The notes under the pieces are model-generated. The model was not told the origin of the DNA, searched no databases, and worked only from the letters and a program-made list of their open reading frames with translations. This document shows, piece after piece, positions 58,001 through 64,000 of a stretch of DNA of 64,000 bases. The stretch comes from Deltaproteobacteria bacterium (GTDB lineage: Bacteria > Myxococcota_A > UBA9042): NCBI GenBank assembly GCA_020632665.1, contig JACKFC010000013.1, positions 73,677 through 137,676 on the forward strand, given 5' to 3'. The first letter of the stretch is position 1. Each line of letters starts with the position of its first letter. The translations under genes were made by a program, and so were the position numbers.

Positions 58001-59492
58001 TTTCCCGGTCGGCGCCTGCCTGGTCGCCAACTCGAAGTGGGCGAGCTTCTCGCAATCGGCGGTGAAGGAAGTCGACGGCAAGGACGCGTGGGGCCAACCC
58101 GCCTACAAGACCGTCGGCGTCAACGACGAGCAGTGGCAGGACACCTACCACTCGCCCTATTTCGATCCGACCGTGAACCAGCCGGTCTGCGCGGTGAACA
58201 AATACCCGGACGGCACGGTCTGTCCGCCGCCGGGCCAGGAGAGCAAGTTCACCCGCAGCAACGCCGGCCTGATGTGCATCAGCGGCTTCTGCGCGGCCGA
58301 TACCGGTCGCTGCGAAGAGGGCTTTACCTGGTACGAGGAGGTCCACGGCCAGGGCCGCAAGGACGGCAAGAAGGGCAGCGGCGACAAAGACCTCGGCAGC
58401 TTCGGTTTGGACCAGGACCACGGCTCGACGATGCGCTTCGACAAGGTCGCCAAGACGATCCCGCTCAAGGCCGGCACCACCGACCGCCGCCACTTCTTCC
58501 TCGAAGCGCACAGCACCTCGACCGCGACGATGTTCGGCAAGTCGATGGAAGTGCTGAATATCAGCATGCAGATCACGACCAACCCGGGAGCCGACAAGGT
58601 CGCGGACCGGGCCAGCTTCAAGAACGAGTTCTTGGTCTTCGGCATCGTGCCGCCGACGCTGCCGATCCCGGCGCTGCCGAGCCTCAGCTGCTCGGGCGCG
58701 CAGTTCAAGAACGGGGAGCTGCAGAAGGACGTCGCCTGCAAGCCGATCCGCAAGCAGATCTCGGTCTCGGCGCAGGTCGAAGAGGAGAAGGGCGGCAAGA
58801 CCTACGCGACCAACGTGCTGAACGCCGGCGGCGTCGACACCGCGCCGCAGAACCTGGTCGACACAGGCTCGATGAAGCTGGCGAGCTTCGAGATTCCGCT
58901 GCCGCTCGCCGAATGTCCGGACAAGGACGGCCTCTCCTTCCTCACGGCCAAGCTCTGCTTCCAGAAGAAGGTCACCGCCGGCCCGGTGCCGCTGAAAGTG
59001 ACGGCCGAGCTGGCGCCGGAGGTCAACATCGCGTTCGGCCTCGAGCTCGACAGCGATACCTTCGAGCCCGCGTTCGTCATCACCCCGAGCGTCGGCCTCG
59101 GCATCGAGGTCAAGGGCGGCCTCGACCTCTGGGCGGTCTTCGCCGGCATCTACGGCTCGCTGACCATCGTCGAGGCCGGCGTGCCGATCGCCTTCGGCAT
59201 CGGCTTCCGCAAGGGCATCAAGCAGAGCGGCAACAGCAGCAGCGTGGTGACGGATCTGTGGAAGCTCGACCGCGTGATCCGCACCGACCTGAGCCTGACC
59301 TTCCTCAAGCTCGCGCTGGGCGTCTTCTTCGAGATCGGCATCGACCCACTGAAGATCGAGATCAGCCACGAGTTCATCTCGTTCGGCGGCATCAACTTCA
59401 CCTGGACCCTCGGCAAGCCGGCCCTGCACACCGATAAGGTCGACTTCGCCTACGATATCCTGGGCGACAAGCATTCGGCGGGGTTGCAATGA
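49008..59492 (+). CDS. Giant secreted multidomain protein: RCC1-like, CTDC repeats, SUEL-lectin-like, somatomedin-B-like and LamG-like domains
   Basis: 3494 residues from GTG 49008, with AGGAA just upstream. A Sec signal (FAAALLLSLGAPSVALA) lacks a lipobox. In order: Cys-rich start, RCC1-like propeller (about 150-420, repeats such as GIGVRNDGSLTWWGNG and ALQVDGKLRVWGG), CTDC-like repeats (505-640), a domain matching the SUEL galactose/rhamnose-binding lectin pattern (about 650-742: LKCDAGTITKITWADYG, VGKASCTLSNP, GDPCVGKAKVLAVKFEC), about 470 residues of CTDC repeats, CGDDGCGGSCGSC modules (1245-1590), a somatomedin-B-like knot (about 1597-1635), two or three LamG-like sandwiches (1780-2560), and a Cys-poor beta-rich C-terminus (2740-3494). 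A carbohydrate-binding surface or matrix protein is likely. Heads a four-gene overlapping operon. Confidence 0.93.
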   Translation: MQRRIRQPLRVGRPRLHVIGFAAALLLSLGAPSVALATCGNSGTMCCQGNKRMTCSDGAATGVFDTCGGSDICLSTTTGVPECSPVAVASYFGYYNAVPYCSGSCRVGCVGGWCHGDCPAGTVCNDGTCETSKCGTLYQWHNAAEGDTNTNPIGTVAPADGLRSICSSSVGWGIGVRNDGSLTWWGNGDYYTGGPGSYSGVFNAGLNNIKDAVQVACMRYSVMVLRKTGTIAYYGQATNNEQGVTYPTGMPAYSNIVAIAAADYAGAVLDKDGKVSIFGHEKNNIYAALKDKTGYQAIGGGGGGFVGIKADGTVTFASGDKHGNAHAAPTGLTNVVQATLGASGQGIALQADGTVVVFGNGPTAPTDLKKAVAVAAETSNQFNPKFFALQVDGKLRVWGGYGTLPDIVNPLTNIHFVDPHGRAALGCPDSNCGAVSQLGCCDGDKVYRCSGGKLVSEGCAAGKCGWNTTGGATTCDTNGGAVEGNYHLKSCICVPNCEGKQCGSDGCGGTCEKGGCDDGNGCTADDKCNGENCVGTTSDTCDDNNPCTDDSCTNEAGKAVCKNVAKAGPCDDGDPCQTGDACDQGTCKPGTKQLDCDDADPCTDDSCEAGKGCKHVDNVASCNDGDACTVVDTCENGKCGAQPGEACASTETSDLTLKCDAGTITKITWADYGIATGTCPNFSFYGCACSLPKFCSQGAAAWIHSQCVGKASCTLSNPHVALGDPCVGKAKVLAVKFECDNKDVNNIKDCDDANPCTDDSCDPKSGCQNVNSTKACDDGSTCTESSTCKDGQCVGSGLDCDDGNPCTIDNCSSPTECAPKVNVADGTKCSDGNKCHTTGSCSTGACTGLNDVTCDDGNLCTDDSCDAKTGCVFTANTAKCSDGDACTEGDVCAAKACKAGSALVCDDGDACTSDSCDKGKGCVYPFNTASCDDGNTCTLNDACSSGKCIGEPKTCEDGNVCTADNCNPQLDCQHALRNVACEDGDTCTKGDSCQGGVCKAGVAPPCNDGNACTDDGCDPKTGCTYTPNAAPCNDKNPCTVGDVCSAAACTPGSGKANCNDLDPCTNDSCNSTVGCVHLANTLPCDDGNSCTSPDICKGGSCVGNPKGCDDGNPCTDDSCLGGKGCVSTPKTGASCDDGKKCTTDDACKDGVCQGNASAACDDGDPCTQDYCFESISGGCYHNPFPADGQGCDDGNPCTVEGKCVGGKCQSKAACLTGGCSVVLGKPFCGCGDNQVQRPSGAFLYCCNKTCAADSVCGDDGCGGTCGTGCTSDEYCTDDRTACLPKLACYGKAPVDVGCCDGRTVRSCSAPSSLTTEDCSKAGAFCGWDAAKGRYGCTSTGLPAPDAAKHPFACPKADACVPDCKGRTCGPDGCGGSCGTCAGEGEYCATTTGTCAKPCGGVYPLHGCVVQQSTIDVITYCPAADSPAGAATQVQCGQGVKAGWSASEKRFVCGGKDTPPSGTSAECAQACTCGVGVTAANCGTLQCGVTCGTCESGSSCVDYHCCKPDCEGRECGDDGCGGSCGSCKGSETCLAAGVCSDVDCGGVDHDGTCDGNVVKFCGPWGQVQHDCGGAGLSCGTLPGSTKKGCLTTAPTTCAADGCTAAAGASCSCAADCVEKGNCCANFDWTCGAKASGSCGDGVCRPEAGESCETCAGDCGACQTLVADKHVLPYPLILRDAKTPAASAVPGVGPLDDVRPSPPPLLRDGLLAHVLQRGVAEGSPRTGVFETAFDLDGKVVDVAKGKGGAAIATQQDGKPLGGGLSIRPSRLLNGAASFAEHSRGGFTVAGWVRTPKAGRKYAMALGAAYGIRKPDVTNSFGPPDREACGVARPGDTNVQISCGPGKSRIASIQVYWGHTAEPVWPAPAGMDACAYADTLPRTYACGGDVSAAFASVIGKTSATIDPWAKLLDPCVEKGTKAVKSSLVVRAICRPYERPAELSLSVDEDAAGGRLRLVRREGDTLLASDEALPADAWVHVAVAFEPLTSNDPWDLSTGRLGLYIDGTLRKERFVTMMASYQWVWGAGRHPRDSSVGGGISSWPNFLKKDVLAPLADTWQPLVRLGAIADFDDLFHYDRALSAAELRTLQAGPSSGLLRVWPAQTARVVAQQSLWTLGGKVAAVPVTLPDLQQRRADGKAGPLRASFDAIAPATGATTRMPADGVDLDGLDRWTLAAWLSPRKVGAGTTLLALQDDGNDRLAVRLHAGCGGRALEVVFPDGSSLQQTDCSHLLSKDRFSFVSVVQDATGRRIAVDGATTSGSGKGALFAAGGKARRVLTLTDSAALGWAALYRRALTADDEQAQRGQGPVVWLDGAVLQTYEGRTGVPRDLAAFHNEASDGATDHVSAYLGASKASGAAANFATNKGYVQIPARGRLQPQLAGATRHFSVMQTLLFDATTGTEPKGAARPLAQLVAGGKGAAQAWLRCESADGSKANGFAHAVACRLFTARRDATGSASVHASPTFTVNVKAWPVSVRVAVSISSSPRATIAALPATSAAAAVALGTELVLGGDSVALPLTAATAPTPALSTTGADALYVPGRLDGTGGTTASVGFAAISDVRVYARALDEAELGLGATPGCANLGCDKNLRTCGAGTIASGTSGLVGTSVAMCGACQADAYELLDQCRPKVEMDRACQSDAECLTGRCNNASDGHGEGVCVMKASEAEACKAVCLTLGRTCYVDEKKGDAQCYVCEKYFGGIPNAGIQIPEMQDGVGRCKWNPQIPANEPCEVGYGCLSGLCIERVTPVYDVTANVSIGDGRYKRATANFGANVPQKTWLPSGPTEVCNGKGCAKAKKSSATLKVCAAPTMLACDSLNRQQSLVTGKRWDGETVSGYRCDGCQSIAYSGQNLYRESYRLLEPRACATMYDNWFDLQEKDARGRTGVKINNQFYVSEWPANQTPKQAAHYETGLNNVSEPSPAAKGDILDQPATEAIVRRLILKDPDTTKPLQPAQVSAISAAGVGVDLLGWEFRSPAQDYATRKMTSGNPKSKGAGTFSSHFPVGACLVANSKWASFSQSAVKEVDGKDAWGQPAYKTVGVNDEQWQDTYHSPYFDPTVNQPVCAVNKYPDGTVCPPPGQESKFTRSNAGLMCISGFCAADTGRCEEGFTWYEEVHGQGRKDGKKGSGDKDLGSFGLDQDHGSTMRFDKVAKTIPLKAGTTDRRHFFLEAHSTSTATMFGKSMEVLNISMQITTNPGADKVADRASFKNEFLVFGIVPPTLPIPALPSLSCSGAQFKNGELQKDVACKPIRKQISVSAQVEEEKGGKTYATNVLNAGGVDTAPQNLVDTGSMKLASFEIPLPLAECPDKDGLSFLTAKLCFQKKVTAGPVPLKVTAELAPEVNIAFGLELDSDTFEPAFVITPSVGLGIEVKGGLDLWAVFAGIYGSLTIVEAGVPIAFGIGFRKGIKQSGNSSSVVTDLWKLDRVIRTDLSLTFLKLALGVFFEIGIDPLKIEISHEFISFGGINFTWTLGKPALHTDKVDFAYDILGDKHSAGLQ

Positions 59493-61420
59493 GCGGGCCG
59501 CATCGCCAGAAGCTGTGGATCGGAGGCGGGGCCATCGCCCTCACCGTCGGCGCGGCCCTCGCCTGGCACGCCGGGCAATCGCCCACGGAATCGACTCCCT
59601 CGACCGAGGCAGCGCGCACGGCGCAGCGAGCGGCAGATGCGGCGTGGCCGGCGCTGCCTGGGCCGCTGTGGCAGGGCGGCGTCTCCCTCGCGGCGGACTA
59701 CCGCTTCGCCATGGACGGCGGGGCGAAGATCGGCGCCATCGCGGTCGAGGTCCACGGCACCTTGGAGCTGGCGGCGCCGCGGAGCATCGATGACGCGCGC
59801 TGGCTGCCCGCGCGGCTGACCCAGATCGAGACCAAGCTCAGCCCGGCCGCCGCGCGGATGCTGGGCAGCGAGGTCGAGGCGCGCATGCAGGCCCCCTTCC
59901 TGGTCCGCCTCGAAGCGGGCGATCGCGTCGGCGCGCTGCGCTTCCCGGCGGAGACGTCGGTCTCGGTGCGCGCGGTGCTGGCCGACCTGCTGCTCGCGGC
60001 GCAGTGGTCGCGACCGGACGCGGGCGCCGACCGCAGCTGGATCGTCGAAGAGCCCGACGCCAACGGCCTGCACAGCGCCGACTACCAACGCACCGCAGCG
60101 GACGGCGTCACCCGCAGCTGGCGGACGCCGGCCGAGCGCACCGGCGAGCGGCTCGCGGTGCAGGCGCGCATCGCGTTGGACGACCAAGGCATCGCGCTGA
60201 TCGAGCAGCGCGCCGAAGGCACCGTCTCGACCGGCAACGTGCTGGCCGACGAGCACACCGCGCTCACCCTCGCCATCGACCTGCGGCGCCTCGGCGCGGT
60301 CGACGCGGCGTGGGCGGCAGGGCTCTCGCCGACCGCGATGGTGGCGCTCGCCGACCGCAGCGGCGAGGCAGAACGCCCCGCCGCGGCGCCACCGCATCGC
60401 CCGGCCGCCGAGGTGCTGCGCGAGGTCGTGGCGCGCGCTTCGGCCATCGGCGCGAGCGGACGCACCAACCTGCGCAACGAGCTGACCTACGCCCTGCGCG
60501 ACGACGACGAAGCGGTCGCGACGGTCTACGAAACGCTGCGCGAAGGCACGCTCGACCCGAAGGCGGAGTCGGTCGCCGTTGCGGCGCTGACCGGCGCCGG
60601 CACCGAGCGGGCCCAACGAGCGATGGCGGACCTCATCGACGATCCGACGCTGCCGCAGCGAACGGCGCTGGCCGTCTTGCAGGCCGCGGCGTTCCTGCAG
60701 CACCCGAACGCCGCCTTCCTCGACCGCCTCGAAGCAGCGAGCGCCGATCGCCAGCGCCCGGAATACGCAGGCGGCGTGGCCACGGCGCTGGGCGCGGCGC
60801 TCGGTCACCAAAAGGAGGACGACCCGGTCGCCGCCACGCAGCGCATCGCGAAATACGTCCAGCGCGCCTCGCAGGCGCTCACCGGCCGCGACGAGCCGCC
60901 GGCGCATCCGGACTCCCCGGGCAATACCTCGCACGAGCCGGAGCCGGTCGGCATCCGCATCGCCTGGCTCGCTGGCTTGGGCAATACCACCGACCCGAGC
61001 GCGCTGCCGGTGCTCTTCGTCGGTTTGGTCGACAACAACGAGCTGGTCCGCGGCTCGGCGGCGTTGGCGCTGCGCTTCCAAGATCCGGGTGCAGCGATGC
61101 CTTGGATGACCAAGCTGATGGCCACCGACCCCTCGATCCACGTGCGCGAGAATCTCGTCGACGCGGCGCGCTTCATGGGGCCGAAGGCCGCGCGACCCTT
61201 GGTCGAGAAGGCGCTCTTCTACGACGAGAGCCCGCACGTGCGGGTGGCGGCGGCGTACACGCTCTCGGTCTGGTCCAACGACGTGCCCGGGCTGCGCGCG
61301 GTGATGACCGACGCGCTCAAGCGGGAGAAGCACCCGCGCGTCGCCGAGGCGCTGCAGAACTACGTGCAGCTGGGCCGCGTCCCCGGATCGCCGACCATCT
61401 CGGGAGTGAACGTCCAGTGA
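59489..61420 (+). CDS. Membrane-anchored beta-domain plus HEAT-repeat protein
   Basis: 643 residues; ATG overlaps the giant gene. An N-terminal anchor (WIGGGAIALTVGAALAWHAG) is followed by a beta-rich domain (about 55-265: YRFAMDGGAKIGAIAVEVHGTLE, PFLVRLEAGDRVGALRFPAE, WIVEEPDANGLHSADYQRT) and then HEAT-like helices to the end (VAVAALTGAGTERAQRAMADL, VRGSAALALRFQDPGAAMPW, VRVAAAYTLSVWSNDVPGLRA). The order, a lipid-cavity-like beta domain then an alpha superhelix, recalls vitellogenin-type lipid transfer proteins, but this is only a fold impression. It probably acts in the periplasm with the two secreted neighbours. Its stop overlaps the next GTG. Confidence 0.87.
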   Translation: MSGPHRQKLWIGGGAIALTVGAALAWHAGQSPTESTPSTEAARTAQRAADAAWPALPGPLWQGGVSLAADYRFAMDGGAKIGAIAVEVHGTLELAAPRSIDDARWLPARLTQIETKLSPAAARMLGSEVEARMQAPFLVRLEAGDRVGALRFPAETSVSVRAVLADLLLAAQWSRPDAGADRSWIVEEPDANGLHSADYQRTAADGVTRSWRTPAERTGERLAVQARIALDDQGIALIEQRAEGTVSTGNVLADEHTALTLAIDLRRLGAVDAAWAAGLSPTAMVALADRSGEAERPAAAPPHRPAAEVLREVVARASAIGASGRTNLRNELTYALRDDDEAVATVYETLREGTLDPKAESVAVAALTGAGTERAQRAMADLIDDPTLPQRTALAVLQAAAFLQHPNAAFLDRLEAASADRQRPEYAGGVATALGAALGHQKEDDPVAATQRIAKYVQRASQALTGRDEPPAHPDSPGNTSHEPEPVGIRIAWLAGLGNTTDPSALPVLFVGLVDNNELVRGSAALALRFQDPGAAMPWMTKLMATDPSIHVRENLVDAARFMGPKAARPLVEKALFYDESPHVRVAAAYTLSVWSNDVPGLRAVMTDALKREKHPRVAEALQNYVQLGRVPGSPTISGVNVQ

Positions 61421-63663
61421 GCGCGATCGTCTCTCTCTCTCGCGTCGCGGCGCTGCTCATCGGCGTCGCGATGTTGCTCGCCGTCGGCTGCAGCGACGGG
61501 ACCGCGGTCAAATGCGCCGCCGGCACCCGCCTCGACGGCGACAAATGCGTGCTGCTCGAGACGGCGCTGAACTGCGGCCCGGGCACCAGCGCCGACGGCG
61601 GCGTCTGCGTCGCAGATCCGGTCGACACGGTCGGCGACACGGGCGGCGCGGGCGACGCGACCGCCGACACCACCGACGCCGGCCCCGACACCGCCGACGC
61701 CGATACCGATGCCGCGGGCAGCGGAGACGCCGACGTCACCGGCGACGCCGACGCGGCGCCCGTCTGCGTGCCCGATTGTGCGGGCCGCAGCTGCGGCGGC
61801 GACGGCTGCGGCGGCTCCTGCGGTAGCTGCACCGACGAGGCCACGCCGATCTGCAACACCGCGCTGGGCGTCTGCGTGGCGACCTGCGTGCCCGACTGCG
61901 AAGGCAAGAACTGCGGCGACGACGGCTGCGGCGGAACCTGCGGCAGCTGCGCGGCGGGGCAGGGCTGCATCGCCGCGGGTCGCTGCGTGCCAGATGCCTG
62001 GACCTGCGAGCCGCTCTACTACGCCGCCGGCGACGCCTGCGACTGCGGCTGCGGCGCCCCCGACCTCGACTGCAAGGACCCGAGCGCGTTCGTAGCCGGC
62101 TGCGCCTCGCTGCAGGTCTGCAGCGAGGCCGGCACCTGCGTCTCGGCCGTACCCGCGGGCTGGACCTGCGCGCCGACCAGCTACGGCGCCCTCGACGGCT
62201 GCGATTGCGGCTGCGGCGTGGTCGACCCGGACTGCAAGGTCGCCGGCCAGCCCGTGCTCGGCTGCGGCGTCGGCGGAAGCTGCAACGCCGACGGCACCTG
62301 CAAGGCCTGCGCGCCGAGCTGCACCGACAAGATGTGTGGCGACGACGGCTGCGGCGGCTCCTGCGGCAGCTGCACGACCGGCAGCAAGACGGCCTGCTCC
62401 GGCGGCCAATGCGTCGATCCCTGCTCGCCGAAGCCGCTCGCGTGCACCACCGCCGTCTGCGGCAGCGATGGCTGTGGCGGCACCTGCGGCAGCTGCGCCA
62501 GCTACGAGACCTGCGAAAACGGCGCCTGCAACGCCCTGCCGCTGCCCGAAGCGGCGACCTCTTGCGTCGCGAAATGCGGCACCGTCGCGACCTCGGGTTG
62601 CTCTTGCGCCGATACCTGCAAGGACAACGGCAACTGCTGCGCCGATTACGCCCAGATCTGCAGCTGCAAGCCGAACTGCACCGGCAAGACCTGCGGCGAC
62701 GACGGCTGCGGCGGCTCCTGCGGCACCTGCGACGCCAGCGCGCCCTATTGCAGCGCCGCGGGCACGTGCACCAGCACCTGCGCCAAGCAATGCGACGGCA
62801 AATCGTGCGGCGACGACGGCTGCGGTGGCACCTGCGGCACCTGCGGGGCCGGCAGCACCTGCGCCTGGAGCAACCAATGCGTGCCGAACGATTGGTTCTG
62901 CGCCGTCGCCTACTACCAGGACGGCACCGCCTGCGATTGCGGCTGCGGCGCCCCCGACCCCGATTGCGTCGACGCCAAGGCGCTGACCTTCGGCTGCCCG
63001 TCGAAGGCGGACGCCTGCGGCACCGACGGCATCTGCAAGGTCAGCTTCTGCGCGGCGAACAGCGCGTGCAGCGGCGGCTGGTGCAAGGGCGCCTATGCCG
63101 CGGGCGGCGGCGTCTACAAGGGCGTCTGCGCGGCGGCCAACGGCAGCGCCAAGGGCCCCGGTGAGCCGTGCAAATCCGACGGTGAGTGCTCGACCGAGCT
63201 CTGCCTGAACGACAAATGCCGGCTGCTCTGCCAGAGCGACGCCGCCTGCCCGGGCGAGCAACAATGCCTGGCGCTGCCGGTGCAGCAGGGCGCGTCGAGC
63301 GCGATCCTCGGCTACGCCGGCGTCTGTGTGCAGGTCGCAGGATCCGGGGCGCCGTGCGCCTCGCAGAAGAGCTGCACCACGGCCGGTGAGGTCTGCACCG
63401 CGCTGCTCGACCCCAAGACCTTCGGCCCGGCCTACCGCTGCACGCCCGGGACCCAGGGCGGCGGCAAGAGCTGCGGCGCCGGCGTCTGCCCGACCGGCCA
63501 GATCTGTGCCCCCGGCGCGGCCGGCGCGACCTGCGGCATGGCCTGCCCTGGCGGCGACGCCGATTGCCCCTCCGGCCAGGTCTGCGGCAAGGCTGCGCTG
63601 CACAACCACGGCACCAGCGACGAGAAGGACGACCCGATGGTGGCCGTATGTGTGCCGAAATGA
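61417..63663 (+). CDS. Cysteine-rich lipoprotein with CGDDGCGG modules and three CDCGCG modules
   Basis: 748 residues from GTG 61417, overlapping the HEAT gene. The signal ends MLLAVGC (Cys 25). A short Cys pair region and a Thr/Asp/Ala linker lead into repeated CGDDGCGGSCGSC modules (seven or so). Three modules of about 35 residues are interspersed (61996-62100, 62158-62275, 62887-63000) with the pattern W-x-C...Y..G..CDCGCGAPDPDC...GC. A somatomedin-B-like knot (SCVAKC...CSCADTCKDNGNCCADY) lies near 62560-62655. The C-terminus has other Cys-rich motifs (GEPCKSDGECSTELC, CPGGDADCPSGQVC). Function unknown; probably a surface partner of the giant protein. Confidence 0.9.
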   Translation: MSAIVSLSRVAALLIGVAMLLAVGCSDGTAVKCAAGTRLDGDKCVLLETALNCGPGTSADGGVCVADPVDTVGDTGGAGDATADTTDAGPDTADADTDAAGSGDADVTGDADAAPVCVPDCAGRSCGGDGCGGSCGSCTDEATPICNTALGVCVATCVPDCEGKNCGDDGCGGTCGSCAAGQGCIAAGRCVPDAWTCEPLYYAAGDACDCGCGAPDLDCKDPSAFVAGCASLQVCSEAGTCVSAVPAGWTCAPTSYGALDGCDCGCGVVDPDCKVAGQPVLGCGVGGSCNADGTCKACAPSCTDKMCGDDGCGGSCGSCTTGSKTACSGGQCVDPCSPKPLACTTAVCGSDGCGGTCGSCASYETCENGACNALPLPEAATSCVAKCGTVATSGCSCADTCKDNGNCCADYAQICSCKPNCTGKTCGDDGCGGSCGTCDASAPYCSAAGTCTSTCAKQCDGKSCGDDGCGGTCGTCGAGSTCAWSNQCVPNDWFCAVAYYQDGTACDCGCGAPDPDCVDAKALTFGCPSKADACGTDGICKVSFCAANSACSGGWCKGAYAAGGGVYKGVCAAANGSAKGPGEPCKSDGECSTELCLNDKCRLLCQSDAACPGEQQCLALPVQQGASSAILGYAGVCVQVAGSGAPCASQKSCTTAGEVCTALLDPKTFGPAYRCTPGTQGGGKSCGAGVCPTGQICAPGAAGATCGMACPGGDADCPSGQVCGKAALHNHGTSDEKDDPMVAVCVPK

Positions 63664-64000
63664 CGGCCCGACGTTGGAGCACGCTGGCGGCGTGCGTGGC
63701 GCTCGCCTGGCTCGCAGGCTGCAGCGACGAGAGCGGCCCGGAATGCGGCACCGGCACCAAGTTGGTCGACGGCGCCTGCGTGCCCGTCGATCCGATCGAC
63801 GCCTGTGGCGCCGGCACGCTGCAAGACGGTACGACCTGCTACGCCGTCGGCCAGGACGCCAGCGGTGTGGACAGCGTCGGTAGCGACGCCGACGGTGGTG
63901 GTGGCACCGCCGATGCCGCGGATACCGACAGCGCCGACGGCTCCGACAGTGTCGACGGCTCCGACACCGCCGACACCGCCGACATCATCCCCTGGGGCTG
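63660..64000 (+). CDS. Cysteine-rich lipoprotein, 3' end outside window
   Basis: 113 complete codons are visible. The ATG overlaps the stop of the gene before it (ATGA). The N-terminus MTARRWSTLAACVALAWLAG is followed by Cys 21, a good lipobox (WLAGC). A short segment resembling the start of the previous lipoprotein follows (CGTGTKLVDGACVP and CGAGTLQDGTTCY), then an Asp/Ser/Gly/Ala/Thr linker. It looks like a paralogue of the lipoprotein at 61417, so the operon carries at least two such genes. The reading frame continues past the window. Confidence 0.85.
   Translation, partial: MTARRWSTLAACVALAWLAGCSDESGPECGTGTKLVDGACVPVDPIDACGAGTLQDGTTCYAVGQDASGVDSVGSDADGGGGTADAADTDSADGSDSVDGSDTADTADIIPWG

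Overview
The window is about 64 kb of roughly 68-70% G+C bacterial chromosome. No tRNA, rRNA, CRISPR array or insertion sequence was seen, and no stretch over 300 bases lacks a gene. The organism is Gram-negative: there are many lipoproteins, an outer-membrane beta-barrel, a SurA-like chaperone and an FtsEX-EnvC set. The style fits Myxococcota or a related deltaproteobacterial lineage (inference): very long secreted proteins built from CDDGNPCTDDSC-type repeats (like the Dictyostelium CTDC repeat) and CGDDGCGGSCGSC modules, Asp/Ala-rich lipoprotein linkers, a Ser/Thr kinase with an N-terminal zinc-ribbon-like motif, and TPR proteins.

Layout. 1-8490: two cysteine-rich secreted proteins, the first cut by the window edge. 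8491-13182: a two-gene cassette (an AAA-type ATPase and a large NACHT-type NTPase ending in a PD-(D/E)xK nuclease-like domain). It sits between two copies of a near-identical 24-base direct repeat, has its own AT-rich promoter region, and is the best candidate for an undescribed, probably anti-phage, system. 13183-18529: flavin disulfide reductase with a C-terminal cysteine tail, sterol-desaturase-type hydroxylase, lipoprotein amidohydrolase, metallo-beta-lactamase-fold hydrolase. 18688-23413: overlapping operon of kinase, TPR membrane protein and a lipoprotein with MopE-like and FGE-fold domains. 23616-28724 (minus): thiol-redox set (TlpA-like lipoprotein, OmpA-like protein, VKOR-DsbA fusion), a DUF6884-like protein and a membrane-anchored HTH/TPR protein with an SDPK-repeat tail. 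28852-35088 (minus): a 2078-residue cysteine-rich lipoprotein. 35261-38338: lipoprotein methyltransferase fold, lamin-tail lipoprotein, ribulose-phosphate epimerase, aldo/keto reductase. 38521-42467 (minus): amino-acid symporter, parvulin lipoprotein, outer-membrane barrel. 42756-48870: ftsE-ftsX-envC, then glycosyltransferase, pyruvyltransferase and a flippase-like membrane protein, mostly overlapping by 4 bases. 49008-64000: a four-gene overlapping operon led by a 3494-residue secreted protein carrying RCC1-like, SUEL-lectin-like, somatomedin-B-like and LamG-like parts.

How it fits together. The window is dominated by export and surface biology. Five cysteine-rich proteins need oxidative folding, and a VKOR-DsbA oxidase with a TlpA-like partner lies among them. 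The envelope-division genes (ftsEX-envC) lead into a surface-glycan set. The ATPase/NACHT cassette stands apart by its flanking repeats, AT-rich promoter and different codon habits, and looks acquired.
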